From Bacteroidota bacterium (lineage in GTDB: Bacteria > Bacteroidota > Bacteroidia > Chitinophagales > JADIYW01): a DNA stretch of 59,829 nucleotides. Position 1 is the stretch's first letter, and every line of letters starts with the position of its first letter. The DNA lies in NCBI GenBank assembly GCA_016705125.1, contig JADIYW010000019.1, forward strand, positions 1-59,829, read 5' to 3'. A program made the translations under genes and the position numbers. Positions 35,578 through 44,396 of this stretch are shown here, in pieces. The notes under the pieces were generated by a model. That model was not told the DNA's origin. It searched no databases and worked only from the letters and a program-made list of their open reading frames with translations.

Positions 35578-36825
35578 TTAAGCTACTTTTAACTTATCCA
35601 ATTTAGATTTATCTAATTGATTGATTGCATATTCTTTTGAAACAACAAAGGATTTTATTTCTGTATTGCTCGGCAATTCAAACATAGCCTCATTTACAAT
35701 GGCTTCAAAAATAGACCGTAATCCTCTGGCACCTAGTTTAAATTCAAATGCTTTATCTACAATAAAATCAAGGGCATCATCAGCCACGGTGAATTCAATA
35801 TCCTCCATTCTGAATAGCTTTTGATATTGTTTTAATAGGGCATTTTTTGGTTCAACCAAAATGGCTCTCAACGCCACTTTATCCAAAGGATCTAAATGGC
35901 ATAATACTGGCATACGACCCAATAATTCTGGAATGATACCGAAACTTTTTAAATCGTGATGATTTATATATTCCAACATATTATCCTTGTCTATTGCTAA
36001 TTTATCAGTAGATTTTTTGAAACCAATTACGGAAGCCTGCACTCTATTTCCAATTATTCGTTCGATGCCATCAAATGCACCACCACAAATAAACAAAATA
36101 TTCTTAGTGTCCACTTTAATCATTTTTTGATCAGGGTGCTTCCGTCCTCCTTGTGGTGGCACATGAACCTCTGTGCCTTCTAATAATTTAAGCATCGATT
36201 GTTGAACACCCTCGCCAGAAACATCTCTAGTAATTGAAGGGTTTTCGCTTTTCTTTGCAATTTTGTCTATTTCATCAATATATACAATACCTCTTTCAGC
36301 TGCTGTAACATCGTAGTTGCATACCTGCAATAATCTACTTAATATACTTTCTACATCTTCACCCACGTATCCTGCCTCTGTAAAAACCGTTGCATCTACA
36401 ATGGTAAAAGGAACTTTAAGGATTTTGGCCACCGTTTTTGCTAATAAGGTTTTACCAGTTCCTGTTCGACCTACCATTGCTATATTTGATTTCTCTATTT
36501 CAACATCACCTTCAATATTCTGGTTCAAACGCTTATAATGATTGTAAACAGCTACAGAGATTACTTTTTTAGCCTCATCTTGACCTATAATAAAATCATC
36601 TAAAAAGGATTTTATTTCTTTCGGTTTTGGTATTTTAGCATTTGGATCCAAAATTTGGTGCTTAGCCTGCTGCCCTTTGTGCAACATTTCTTCAGCAACA
36701 ATAGATTGAGCCTGCTCTACACAATTTTCACAAATGAATCCGTCAACTCCTGCTACTAAGATTTGAACTTCGTCTTTAGGTTTACCACAGAAAGAACAAC
36801 TTTGCATTCCCTTTTTAGTTGACAT
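35578..36825 (-). CDS. clpX: ATP-dependent Clp protease ATP-binding subunit ClpX
   Basis: ClpX unfolds substrates and feeds them to ClpP. The N-terminal zinc domain has CSFCGKPKDEV and CENC (C4). The Walker A is GRTGTGKTLLAK near residue 118, Walker B is IVYIDEIDKIA, and the sensor/arginine region ends PELLGRMPVLCHL. The length of 415 is standard. It follows clpP by 9 bases in the unit tig-clpP-clpX. Confidence 0.97.
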   Translation of the reverse strand: MSTKKGMQSCSFCGKPKDEVQILVAGVDGFICENCVEQAQSIVAEEMLHKGQQAKHQILDPNAKIPKPKEIKSFLDDFIIGQDEAKKVISVAVYNHYKRLNQNIEGDVEIEKSNIAMVGRTGTGKTLLAKTVAKILKVPFTIVDATVFTEAGYVGEDVESILSRLLQVCNYDVTAAERGIVYIDEIDKIAKKSENPSITRDVSGEGVQQSMLKLLEGTEVHVPPQGGRKHPDQKMIKVDTKNILFICGGAFDGIERIIGNRVQASVIGFKKSTDKLAIDKDNMLEYINHHDLKSFGIIPELLGRMPVLCHLDPLDKVALRAILVEPKNALLKQYQKLFRMEDIEFTVADDALDFIVDKAFEFKLGARGLRSIFEAIVNEAMFELPSNTEIKSFVVSKEYAINQLDKSKLDKLKVA

Positions 36826-36834
36826 AATTATATA

Positions 36835-37095
36835 TTAGGCTAATTTATTTTTTATCAATACTTCATCAAGCATACCATACTCTTTGGCTTCCTGAGCTGT
36901 CATCCAATAATCCCGATCGCTATCCTTCTCTACTTTTTCATAAGGTTGTCCTGAGTGTTCGGCAATTATATCATACAATTCCTTCTTTAGCATTGTAATT
37001 TGCTTATAAGTAATTTCTATTTCACTTACTTGGCCCTGCGCACCGCCCATAGGCTGATGTATCATTACTCTACTATGCTTTAAAGCACTTCTTTT
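36835..37095 (-). CDS. clpP: ClpP protease, C-terminal part (frame-broken)
   Basis: This frame reads RSALKHSRVMIHQPMGGAQG, then EKDSDRDYWMTAQEAKEYGM to the stop. It carries the catalytic His (in RVMIHQP) and Asp (in SDRDYWM) of ClpP. It lines up with the preceding frame if one A is restored in the run read as GGAAAAGAAG (plus-strand T4 run at 37092-37095). ClpP is broadly conserved and its operon partners are intact, so a data error is the simplest explanation. Confidence 0.8.
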   Translation of the reverse strand, partial: KRSALKHSRVMIHQPMGGAQGQVSEIEITYKQITMLKKELYDIIAEHSGQPYEKVEKDSDRDYWMTAQEAKEYGMLDEVLIKNKLA

Positions 37096-37520
37096 CCTTT
37101 TTCTCCAGCACACATTAATACTGCGCCCATTGAGGCTGCCATTCCTGTACAAATTGTTGAAATTTCAGGTCGTATATATTGCATAGTATCATAAATCCCC
37201 AATCCAGCATGAACACTTCCTCCTGGGCTATTTATATAAATTTGTACATCACGAACTGGGTCAACGGATTCAAGAAACAATAATTGTGCAGTAATAATAT
37301 TTCCTACATAATCGTCAATTCCAGTGCCTAAGAAGATAATACGATCCATCATCAACCTTGAAAATACATCTATAGCTGCAATATTCATTGGTCTTTCCTC
37401 GATGATATTAGGGGTAAGTCCCACGATTTCACCATTATACTTCATATACTGATCTACACCATTAGATGACATTCCTAAATGCTTAACGGCGTATTTCCTG
37501 AATTCGTTGTTATTGCTCAT
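37080..37520 (-). CDS. clpP: ClpP protease, N-terminal part
   Basis: The 146-codon frame holds the ClpP core up to the nucleophile: RIIFLGTGIDDYVGNIITAQ, YINSPGGSVHAGLGIYDTMQ and the active-site Ser in TGMAASMGAVL. It then reads AGEKGKEVL and stops, where homologues continue KRxALKHSRVMIHQP. With the following frame the protein would be about 228 residues, as expected. ClpP forms a double seven-member ring with ClpX. It is located 3 bases after tig. Confidence 0.85.
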   Translation of the reverse strand: MSNNNEFRKYAVKHLGMSSNGVDQYMKYNGEIVGLTPNIIEERPMNIAAIDVFSRLMMDRIIFLGTGIDDYVGNIITAQLLFLESVDPVRDVQIYINSPGGSVHAGLGIYDTMQYIRPEISTICTGMAASMGAVLMCAGEKGKEVL

Positions 37521-37523
37521 TTT

Positions 37524-38885
37524 TTAATTATTTTTTTTCAAAAAATCTTCCAATGTTACTGTTTCTTTATTTACAATCAACTTGGATTCAATAAAGCTGA
37601 ACAATTTTTGTTCCACAACACTTTCGTATGACTTTTTGACATGCTCTTCTTTTGCAAACATCTGATTATTGAACATTTCTATTGTCTCTTCTCCAATTTC
37701 ATTGCCAGTGGTGTTGAATTTTGCCATTTGATCCCTGATGATATTTCGACTAAATTCCTTTACTTCTTCCATTTCGGGTTCAAGGTTATTTTCTGCCCTC
37801 AATTTATTAGAAATTATTGTCCATTTAAGATCTTGTGCAAATCCTCCATACTCACTATTTAATTGGTCGTCAGTAATTGGCTTTTCGTTGCTTTGCTTCA
37901 ACCATTTTTTTAAAAATTCATCTGGCAACGAAAGATTTAAGGCATCTGTTATGGTGTTAACAAAGGCATCTTTATTTTTTCTAACCGCCATTTGGTTAAA
38001 ATACTGTTGAATTTCTTTTTTTAATTCAGCTCTAGCCTCTTCTTCCGAATTTACTTTGCCAGGTCCAAAAGTTTTATCTAAAAATTCTTGATCCAAATCT
38101 GCTTTGTCTAGGTGGTGAATCTTAGTAAGTGTTAATTTAAAATCTTCACTCATGCCTTCTGGCGCTACGCCATCTTTAAGATTCAATATATTTTTTTTGA
38201 TGCCTTCTGCATCTTTGTCAAAATCTTTAAATATATCTACTTCAATAGAATTACCAACTTCTAGTTTTTCTATTTTAGCTTTTAGTTTTTTGTCTTTTAT
38301 GGTTTCCAAACTCAAAACAGAAGCAGTAGAATATCCACCTTCTTTTTCTTTGTCATCATCCATTTCTACCAAATCAACATAAATCAAATCTTTTTCATCG
38401 GCCACTTTGCTTGGATTTGTTACTTTGCCATTGCGCATTCTCAAAGCATCCATTTCCTTTTCTACATCTTGGTCGCTTACTTCAATTGTTTGTTGAGTTA
38501 CTTTTAATTTCTCTATTTTAGATAAATCTACAGCTGGAGCCAATCCAATCTCATATTCAAGAACGATATCTTTTGGGTCATTAATATTGACATCTAAATT
38601 AGTGTCTTTTTGCATCGGTCGACCTAATATTTCTACTTTTCCTTCTTCAAAATGTTTGGTAGTTGCTTCTCCAACCAATTTGTTCATTTCTTCAAATAAA
38701 ACAGCATCACCATACATTTTTTTTACAATGCCCATGGGTACCATTCCTTTCCGAAATCCATTAAGGTTTACATTTTTACGGTAATTTTTTAGTGCTTCTT
38801 CTACTTTAGGAAGATAGTCTTCTTTCGAAATGTTAATTTTTAAAATAGCATTTAATGCGTCAATGTTTTCTTGAACGATATTCAC
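37524..38885 (-). CDS. tig: Trigger factor
   Basis: This is the ribosome-bound chaperone and peptidyl-prolyl isomerase family. The N-terminal ribosome-binding part has the GFRKG signature (NLNGFRKGMVPMGIVKKMYG near residue 40), followed by a degenerate FKBP-like middle and a long helical C-terminal part. The 453-residue length is typical for Bacteroidota. It is the first gene of tig-clpP-clpX, the standard order. Confidence 0.95.
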   Translation of the reverse strand: MNIVQENIDALNAILKINISKEDYLPKVEEALKNYRKNVNLNGFRKGMVPMGIVKKMYGDAVLFEEMNKLVGEATTKHFEEGKVEILGRPMQKDTNLDVNINDPKDIVLEYEIGLAPAVDLSKIEKLKVTQQTIEVSDQDVEKEMDALRMRNGKVTNPSKVADEKDLIYVDLVEMDDDKEKEGGYSTASVLSLETIKDKKLKAKIEKLEVGNSIEVDIFKDFDKDAEGIKKNILNLKDGVAPEGMSEDFKLTLTKIHHLDKADLDQEFLDKTFGPGKVNSEEEARAELKKEIQQYFNQMAVRKNKDAFVNTITDALNLSLPDEFLKKWLKQSNEKPITDDQLNSEYGGFAQDLKWTIISNKLRAENNLEPEMEEVKEFSRNIIRDQMAKFNTTGNEIGEETIEMFNNQMFAKEEHVKKSYESVVEQKLFSFIESKLIVNKETVTLEDFLKKNN

Positions 38886-38943
38886 TTTTAAACTTTTTTT
38901 GGTTGGAAATAAAGATAGTCGTCTTTAATGAAAGAAAAAAAGT

Positions 38944-39024
38944 GCGGGTGGAGGGGCTCGAACCCCCATGCCTCGCGGCGCCAGATCCTAAGTCTGGTAC
39001 GTCTACCAATTTCGCCACACCCGC
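38944..39024 (-). tRNA. tRNA-Leu (anticodon UAG)
   Basis: On the minus strand GCGGGTG pairs with the terminal CACCCGC as a 7-bp acceptor stem. The anticodon arm CCAGA-CTTAGGA-TCTGG gives anticodon TAG. A variable arm and the T arm GGGGG-TTCGAGC-CCCTC follow. The long variable region and leucine-type D arm (TGGCGAAATTGGTAGACG) agree with tRNA-Leu. The 3' CCA is not encoded. Confidence 0.95.
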
Positions 39025-39047
39025 ATATTATTTCAAAAAACGAGGTG

Positions 39048-39055
39048 CAAAGATA
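39048..39055 (-). promoter_or_regulatory. -7 box (TATCTTTG) of tRNA-Leu
   Basis: TATCTTTG on the minus strand fits TAnnTTTG, 24 bases before the tRNA 5' end. Confidence 0.5.
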
Positions 39056-39164
39056 TACATTTTAAAATATCATGCACTATAAAAATGTGTTTTTTTTAAA
39101 TTATAACATTAAAGGTCGTTTAGTTGGTAAAAAAAAGTGGAAGTAAAATTAAATCTTGATGCAA

Positions 39165-39204
39165 ATTGTCCACTGTTGACTGTCGACTGCCGACCTTGGA
39201 CAAT
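39165..39204. repeat. Stem-loop carrying GTCGACTGCCGAC-type repeat
   Basis: ATTGTCC (39165-39171) and GGACAAT (39198-39204) can pair around CACTGTTGACTGTCGACTGC-type sequence. A related inverted copy (GTCGGCAGTC twice) is at 50804-50830. It is part of a dispersed intergenic repeat with no gene in it. Confidence 0.5.
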
Positions 39205-39317
39205 CAGAAATACAGCCTAACTAATCAACATTTTTTATACTTTGGTAAAATGATTCCTTTATTTTCTTTTAGGCACGCAATTTGATGCATTAGTAAAAAA
39301 TGCAATTTAAAGGGGGA

Positions 39318-39944
39318 ATGAATTTAAATAAATATCTGAATAATGCTGCTTGGTTCTGTATTGGCTTGGCCTTGATTATTTCTACAAGCTGCTCAAATTC
39401 AAATGCTAAAACAAACAAAACGGTTGAACATAAAGTAACTAAGGAAGAATCACTACTGATGCTTTCTAACCAAACCTTAGAGAAAATTCAATCTGGAGAA
39501 TTTAGTCAATTCATAAGTTTGGTACATCCAGTAAAAGGATTGCGATTTTCTCCTTATGGCCACATAGATACCATCAACACAAAACCATTGTCCATTAATG
39601 AACTTAATTTTTATTATACCAAGGATGATTTATTGTTTTTTGGCTTTGCTGATGGGTCGGGTGATTCGATAAATTTGAACTTAAAGACTTACCTTCAAAC
39701 GTATGTTCAAACGCCAAATTACCTAAAATCACACGACATTTTTTTTAATCAAATTCATCAATCAGGCAATGAGTTGGTGAATATGGATAAAGTTTTTGTG
39801 GGCGCAGATTTTATCGAATATTATTTTAGCGGTTTTGACAAGCAATATGAGGGCATGGATTGGAAAGCACTCCGATTGGTATGGGAAAAATACGAAGATA
39901 AATGGTGTTTGGTAGGTATTGTCAGAGCTTGCTGGACAATTTAG
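39318..39944 (+). CDS. Hypothetical lipoprotein
   Basis: The ATG at 39318 (MNLNKYLNNAAWFCIGLALI) leads into a lipobox ISTSC; an upstream in-frame ATG at 39300 adds six residues and is less likely. The roughly 185-residue mature part ends with WKALRLVWEKYEDKWCLVGI and resembles small SnoaL/NTF2-like or DUF-type lipoproteins in which a WxLxxVWEK-type strand recurs, but I cannot name a family. It is probably anchored facing the periplasm. It stands alone, with repeats in both flanking gaps. Confidence 0.7.
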   Translation: MNLNKYLNNAAWFCIGLALIISTSCSNSNAKTNKTVEHKVTKEESLLMLSNQTLEKIQSGEFSQFISLVHPVKGLRFSPYGHIDTINTKPLSINELNFYYTKDDLLFFGFADGSGDSINLNLKTYLQTYVQTPNYLKSHDIFFNQIHQSGNELVNMDKVFVGADFIEYYFSGFDKQYEGMDWKALRLVWEKYEDKWCLVGIVRACWTI

Positions 39945-40275
39945 GACGCTTATTGTATTAAGTAATTAGTACCTAGTAATTAGTAAAGAGATAGCTGTCT
40001 TTAATTAAAACTTGTGTATTTTTGTATGATGGGGTCCTTTAATTATGTTTTTGGTATTAGGTATTAAGTACAAAGTATTAAGTAAAGGAAAAATATAGGC
40101 TTTGATTAAAAAACTTGTATTGGACCGAGTCGAACGTCGGAATCGGTTAAATTTCTACTGGCAAAAGATTGGGAAAAATTTTTTAGTTGAAAACCAACCA
40201 TTTTCAAATTTCCAAATCCCCAAATTATTTCATTGTTTTCTGAAATCTGAATTCATAAATCCAAAATCTCCCTTC
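39945..40275. other. Intergenic stretch with degenerate TTAGTA-type short repeats
   Basis: No gene is supported. Around 39959-39991 AGTAATTAGTACCTAGTAATT, and around 40053-40089 GGTATTAGGTATTAAGTAC, are imperfect short repeats of the kind often seen between Bacteroidota genes. A 76-codon frame across 40102-40332 begins outside any ribosome site and runs antisense into the peroxidase gene. Confidence 0.5.
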
Positions 40276-41403
40276 TTACTCAATGGGTTTTTTGAAATCT
40301 GGATTATTTACAAAACTAGTATCGGACATTGATAAGAGAAAATATTTCAAATCAGCTTTCTCTTGTGCACTTAGGGCCAAACCATAGTGACCGTAGTTTT
40401 CTAATCTATAATTCGCTTTTACAATCATTATATTATCCACTGTTGGCGAATTTTTTGGTCCCAAATTATAGGATTCAATAACATCTTCTAAAGTAGCAAA
40501 TCGACCATCGTGCATATAAGGCGCAGTGAATGCTAGGTTGCGCAATGTCGGTATTTTGAATTTGCCCTTATCGGCATCCAAACCATTTATTTTCCCCACT
40601 CCTAAGTCTAAAAAATCATTAGCATTACTCGCCAAATCCATACCATTATTAGTAAAAACACGGACTGGATCGGCAAAGGTTTCAACGGCCGCCAAGGTAT
40701 GGCAATGGAAGCAATCGCCCTTCTCGGTTCTGAATATCTCCAAACCCCTAAAAAAAGCAGGGTCAGGATTTACCTCGCCTCTCACGTATTTGTCATAAGT
40801 GGAATTATACGAAATCAGTGTCATCTCAAATTGTGCTATCGCCTTGGCTACCAATTCTTTAGTTATCGTTTTTTCGTTGAATGCCTTGCGGAACATCATT
40901 GGATAATTGGCATCCTTTTGAAGTCTATCCGTTGCAATTGCCCAATCCAGATTCATTTCATCGTGTTGTGGAACTGGTATTAGTGCCTGCTCAGGAAGGG
41001 TGTTGGAGCGCACATCCCAAAAAAGTTTTTTATTCCAAGCTAAATTAATCAATGGCATGGAATTTCGCTTCCCCAATTGTCCATCCACACCTTTACTCGT
41101 TCGGGTATCATCTGAAAAGGAAAGTTCAGGCTTATGGCAACTGGCACACGATATGGTAAAATCTGACGATAAAATTGGGTCGAAAAACAATTTTCTTCCC
41201 AATGCTATTCCTTCTTCGCTTACAGGATTATTGGCATCCAACGGAATGGCACGCCAATCGGTAGGCTTAGGGAATAAATGGGGAGTTGGATTAAAGACAA
41301 AATTGTCATCAGATTCCTTTTTGCACGAAAAAACAATTAAAATGCTAAAGAAAATGATTAGCAAAAAAAACGAAATGCCTTTATTGCCTATTCTAAAACG
41401 CAT
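40276..41403 (-). CDS. Diheme cytochrome c peroxidase/MauG family lipoprotein (MbnH-like)
   Basis: The 375-residue product has a lipoprotein leader (lipobox VFSC, Cys27) and two heme c motifs, CASCH at 86-90 and CFHCH at 231-235. It also has the family blocks ALGRKLFFDPILSSD and TLRNLAFTAPYMHDGRFATL. Members reduce hydrogen peroxide or, like MauG and MbnH, oxidise tryptophan on a partner protein. The partner here is probably the MbnP-family gene directly upstream, whose end overlaps this start by 11 bases. It acts in the periplasm or at the outer face. Confidence 0.9.
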   Translation of the reverse strand: MRFRIGNKGISFFLLIIFFSILIVFSCKKESDDNFVFNPTPHLFPKPTDWRAIPLDANNPVSEEGIALGRKLFFDPILSSDFTISCASCHKPELSFSDDTRTSKGVDGQLGKRNSMPLINLAWNKKLFWDVRSNTLPEQALIPVPQHDEMNLDWAIATDRLQKDANYPMMFRKAFNEKTITKELVAKAIAQFEMTLISYNSTYDKYVRGEVNPDPAFFRGLEIFRTEKGDCFHCHTLAAVETFADPVRVFTNNGMDLASNANDFLDLGVGKINGLDADKGKFKIPTLRNLAFTAPYMHDGRFATLEDVIESYNLGPKNSPTVDNIMIVKANYRLENYGHYGLALSAQEKADLKYFLLSMSDTSFVNNPDFKKPIE

Positions 41404-42115
41404 TTTTAAAGAAATTCATGATTCTATTTCCATAGTCGAGTTGCACCTCATTTTCGCTATCATTACTATAGTGTTCGGAAAAACGGATGGTATCAGTTGT
41501 GCTATAAAATAATTCATTTATTTCAAAAGGAAGCTCTACATAATTTTTGCCTCCTGTTATTTCAAATGGTTTAAACACTTCAACCGTACGGTACATTTGA
41601 TCTGTTCCAATATGTAAAGCAAATGGCTTATTAGGTGTGGTGTTTCCAGCCACGGTGGAATCAAATTTGCCTTCCAATACTACAAACCTATATTTTAACA
41701 TATCCCAATAAGTTCCTTGCGAAATACTCAAAGGGTCGGTTTCGTCCACTGAATTAGGATTAGTATTATTGGTGGCAGTATCCAAACCAAGTCCGAATGA
41801 GATAGATTTGTAGTTTCCCTCTGGAATATCGTAAAAAATATCGTAATCATTAACACCCAAGTCGTAAAGCACCACCCTATTAATTTTGGTTTTTACGTCT
41901 TTCACATCGGTTACTTCGATATTTGAAATATAGAATTTAAATTCATCGAGTGAAAAATTCTTATTATCTACATCTTTTAAAATACCTCCTGCCACTACGC
42001 CAGAGCCTTTGTTGGTTGGTTTAAAAGCCACATTTAGCGATACGGGTTCTACTTCTTTTTTGCAAGCTGTAAATACTAAAGCACTTAAAAGAAAGATTGC
42101 GATGATGTTTTTCAT
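41393..42115 (-). CDS. MbnP family lipoprotein
   Basis: The frame is open from 42241, but the ATG at 42115 starts the lipoprotein leader MKNIIAIFLLSALVFTAC. The mature part matches the MbnP family: LDEFKFYISNIEVTDVKDVK, VVLYDLGVNDYDIFYDIPEG and GTYWDMLKYRFVVLEGKFDS. In the characterised system MbnH oxidises a tryptophan of MbnP to kynurenine, creating a copper site. The Trp in GTYWDM is a candidate. The overlap with the diheme gene supports a functional pair in copper handling; no methanobactin genes are seen here. Confidence 0.85.
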   Translation of the reverse strand: MKNIIAIFLLSALVFTACKKEVEPVSLNVAFKPTNKGSGVVAGGILKDVDNKNFSLDEFKFYISNIEVTDVKDVKTKINRVVLYDLGVNDYDIFYDIPEGNYKSISFGLGLDTATNNTNPNSVDETDPLSISQGTYWDMLKYRFVVLEGKFDSTVAGNTTPNKPFALHIGTDQMYRTVEVFKPFEITGGKNYVELPFEINELFYSTTDTIRFSEHYSNDSENEVQLDYGNRIMNFFKNAF

Positions 42116-42156
42116 ACTTATATTTATTAGATAACGTAAATTTTTGGTGAAAGTTA

Positions 42157-42187
42157 TAAAAAAAGGGGCAATAATGCCCCTTTTTTT
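42157..42187. terminator. Bidirectional terminator after mdh
   Basis: AAAAAGGGGCA, loop ATAA, TGCCCCTTTTT form a strong hairpin with A and T runs on both sides, 21 bases past the mdh stop. It separates mdh from the MbnP gene on the same strand. Confidence 0.85.
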
Positions 42188-42207
42188 AATATATGAAATG
42201 TTAAATA

Positions 42208-43143
42208 TTAAAAAAGTTTCATCGTATCTAATACACCACATACACTTCTTACTGCTGTAGCCGACTCATTTAAAGCAGCCATTTCTTCTGTATTCAGTTG
42301 CAATTCAATGATTTGCTCAATACCGTTTTTGCCCAATTTTACAGGAACACCCAAATAAATATCATTCATACCATACTCACCTGTAAGCCATGCAGCAACT
42401 GGAAAAATTCTTTGTTCATCTTTCAAAACTGCCTCAGCCATTTGCGCAGCTGCAGCACCTGGTGCATACCATGCAGAAGTACCCAATAAGTTTACAATCT
42501 CGCCACCACCAGTTTTGGTTCTTTCGATTATCGCATCCAATTTTTCTTTCGAAATTAATTCAGTTACTGGAATACCTGCAACTGTGGTGTATCGTGGCAA
42601 TGGTACCATAGTATCGCCATGTCCGCCCATTAATACTGCTTGAATATCTTTAGGTGATACATTCAATTCCTCAGCCAAAAATGCTCTATAACGCGCTGTA
42701 TCCAATACACCTGCCATTCCAAATACCTTTCGACTATCAACTTTTGCAGCCAAATAAGCGCAATAAGTCATTACATCCAACGGATTTGAAACCACTATAA
42801 TAACAGCATTTGGAGAATATTTTATTACATTTTCAGTAACCGACTTCACAATACCTGCATTAATTGAAATCAAATCGTCACGACTCATACCTGGTTTACG
42901 AGGCAAGCCAGAAGTAATTACAACTACATCGCTATCCGCAGTAGCTTCATAATTATTGGTTACACCTACCGTTTTGGTGCTATAAAAATTTATTGGAGCC
43001 GTCTCCCACATATCCAAAGCCTTCCCTTCGGCAGTTCCTTCTTTAATATCTAACAAAACAACTTCCTTTAGAAAATCCTTTTCTGCAAGGACATTTGCGC
43101 ATGTAGCACCTACATTTCCTGCGCCGATTACACTAACTTTCAT
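42208..43143 (-). CDS. mdh: Malate dehydrogenase
   Basis: Mdh interconverts malate and oxaloacetate with NAD in the TCA cycle. The NAD site GAGNVGATCA is at residues 7-16. The substrate arginines are in LPRKPGMSRDDL, and the catalytic His is in MGGHGDTMVPLPRYT. Length 311 is that of the LDH-like Mdh type. It is a single-gene transcript with a TACCTTTG box upstream and a strong terminator behind. Confidence 0.97.
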   Translation of the reverse strand: MKVSVIGAGNVGATCANVLAEKDFLKEVVLLDIKEGTAEGKALDMWETAPINFYSTKTVGVTNNYEATADSDVVVITSGLPRKPGMSRDDLISINAGIVKSVTENVIKYSPNAVIIVVSNPLDVMTYCAYLAAKVDSRKVFGMAGVLDTARYRAFLAEELNVSPKDIQAVLMGGHGDTMVPLPRYTTVAGIPVTELISKEKLDAIIERTKTGGGEIVNLLGTSAWYAPGAAAAQMAEAVLKDEQRIFPVAAWLTGEYGMNDIYLGVPVKLGKNGIEQIIELQLNTEEMAALNESATAVRSVCGVLDTMKLF

Positions 43144-43176
43144 GTTTTAAATTTATTTAATGATAAAATTGCGGTG

Positions 43177-43184
43177 CAAAGGTA
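43177..43184 (-). promoter_or_regulatory. mdh: -7 box (TACCTTTG) of mdh
   Basis: TACCTTTG on the minus strand lies 34 bases before the mdh ATG and matches the Bacteroidota consensus exactly. Confidence 0.55.
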
Positions 43185-43493
43185 AATAAATTCTATAATT
43201 CAGCACTTAAAAAGTAAAGGTTATCTACTAAATTATTATTATTAATTTGAAGCGATTCCTGCTTCCGAGGAATCGGAAACGTTTGTTTCTTTTTTTTGCC
43301 TGCCCACCCTTTAAAACAAAAAAAGAGGATACCACTCCTTACGACCCGTCGGAGCAAGGTAATAATGTCCAACCCAAAAAAAATAAACAATTGTCCATTT
43401 TGAAGTTAAAAATGTTCGAAGACACACAAACCCTTTTTTTTCTAAAATTAACCTAAACATTTTTTTTAGTTCAGGATATATGTTTTAAAATTT
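43185..43493. other. Intergenic stretch with a small hairpin
   Basis: Between divergent mdh and yicC. CGATTCCT (43253-43260), loop GCTTCCG, AGGAATCG (43268-43275) form a perfect 8-bp hairpin; a GC-richer patch ACGACCCGTCGGAGC follows. Two short open frames on opposite strands overlap here but show no protein-like composition, so no gene is called. Confidence 0.5.
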
Positions 43494-43501
43494 TACTTTT
43501 G
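43494..43501 (+). promoter_or_regulatory. -7 box (TACTTTTG) of yicC-gmk
   Basis: TACTTTTG lies 17 bases before the yicC ATG and fits TAnnTTTG, implying a very short leader for the yicC-gmk transcript. Confidence 0.5.
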
Positions 43502-43517
43502 CCTTAAAATTGTATTT

Positions 43518-44393
43518 ATGTACTCAATGACGGGTTATGGCAAGCAGGAATTTCAAATTAATAGTCAGAATTATCAGTGCGAAATCAAATCGCTGAATAG
43601 TAAAGGATTGGAAATAAATTTCAAAACGCCTAGCTTTCTTAAATCTAGGGAAATAGAGATTAGAAATATATTGGGTACTCAATTGGAAAGAGGAAAAATT
43701 GATATTGTTTTCTCTTTGCAGGAAACACAAAAAAAATCCTTAATAAATGATACTGAAAAATTTAAAATGCAATTTGATTTTCTAAAACAATTTGCAATAG
43801 AAAATGGTGTAAGCAGCGATACAATTTTGCCAGCTTTATTGATGCTTCAGGAGCGAGAAACGGTTTCTGAAAAGGAAGAGTTGAGTGATACGGAATGGGA
43901 AGCATATAAAATGCGTTTGTTGGATACAATCGAACAAGTATGGCAATTTAGAAAGCGAGAAGGTGTTGTGGTTTTTGACTTTTTGATGGAAAGAGTACAA
44001 ATTATTTCCGCAAAACTAGTCGATGTAAAGGCTGTAGAAAAGGACAGATTTGTGCGACAAAAAGATAAATTGGCGCAAATGATATCTTCCAATTTTGGTA
44101 AAGTGAATTTTAATCCCGATCGTTTGGAGCAAGAAATGTTGTTTTATATCGAAAAAATGGATATTTCGGAAGAAATTTCTCGACTTGCAGCACATTTACA
44201 CTATTTTAATGAACTTTTAGAGGGAACAACGGAGAAATCAGTTGGCAAAAAAATTGGTTTTGTGGCGCAAGAAATGGGTAGAGAAATAAATACTTTGGGT
44301 GCTAAAGCAAATGATGCGAATTTGCAACGATTGGTTGTGGATATGAAAGATGAATTGGAAAAAATTAAGGAGCAAATTGCAAATGTTTTATAA
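43518..44393 (+). CDS. yicC: YicC/YloC family endoribonuclease
   Basis: The 291-residue protein starts MYSMTGYGKQEF, the usual YicC opening, continues with EIKSLNSKGLEINFKTP, and ends in the conserved DUF1732-type block GKKIGFVAQEMGREINTLGA. YicC-type proteins are RNA-cutting enzymes of the cytosol affecting small RNA or mRNA stability. It is followed 3 bases later by gmk, a very common pairing that supports the call. Confidence 0.95.
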   Translation: MYSMTGYGKQEFQINSQNYQCEIKSLNSKGLEINFKTPSFLKSREIEIRNILGTQLERGKIDIVFSLQETQKKSLINDTEKFKMQFDFLKQFAIENGVSSDTILPALLMLQERETVSEKEELSDTEWEAYKMRLLDTIEQVWQFRKREGVVVFDFLMERVQIISAKLVDVKAVEKDRFVRQKDKLAQMISSNFGKVNFNPDRLEQEMLFYIEKMDISEEISRLAAHLHYFNELLEGTTEKSVGKKIGFVAQEMGREINTLGAKANDANLQRLVVDMKDELEKIKEQIANVL

Positions 44394-44396
44394 AAG

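Noticed and set aside
38855..39082. 75-residue protein on the plus strand
   Set aside because: It runs antisense through tRNA-Leu and the tig start.
40102..40332. 76-residue plus-strand protein
   Set aside because: No start context, and it ends antisense within the peroxidase gene.
43193..43456. Small proteins on either strand in the mdh-yicC gap
   Set aside because: Overlapping frames with biased, non-protein-like composition around a hairpin and no ribosome site.
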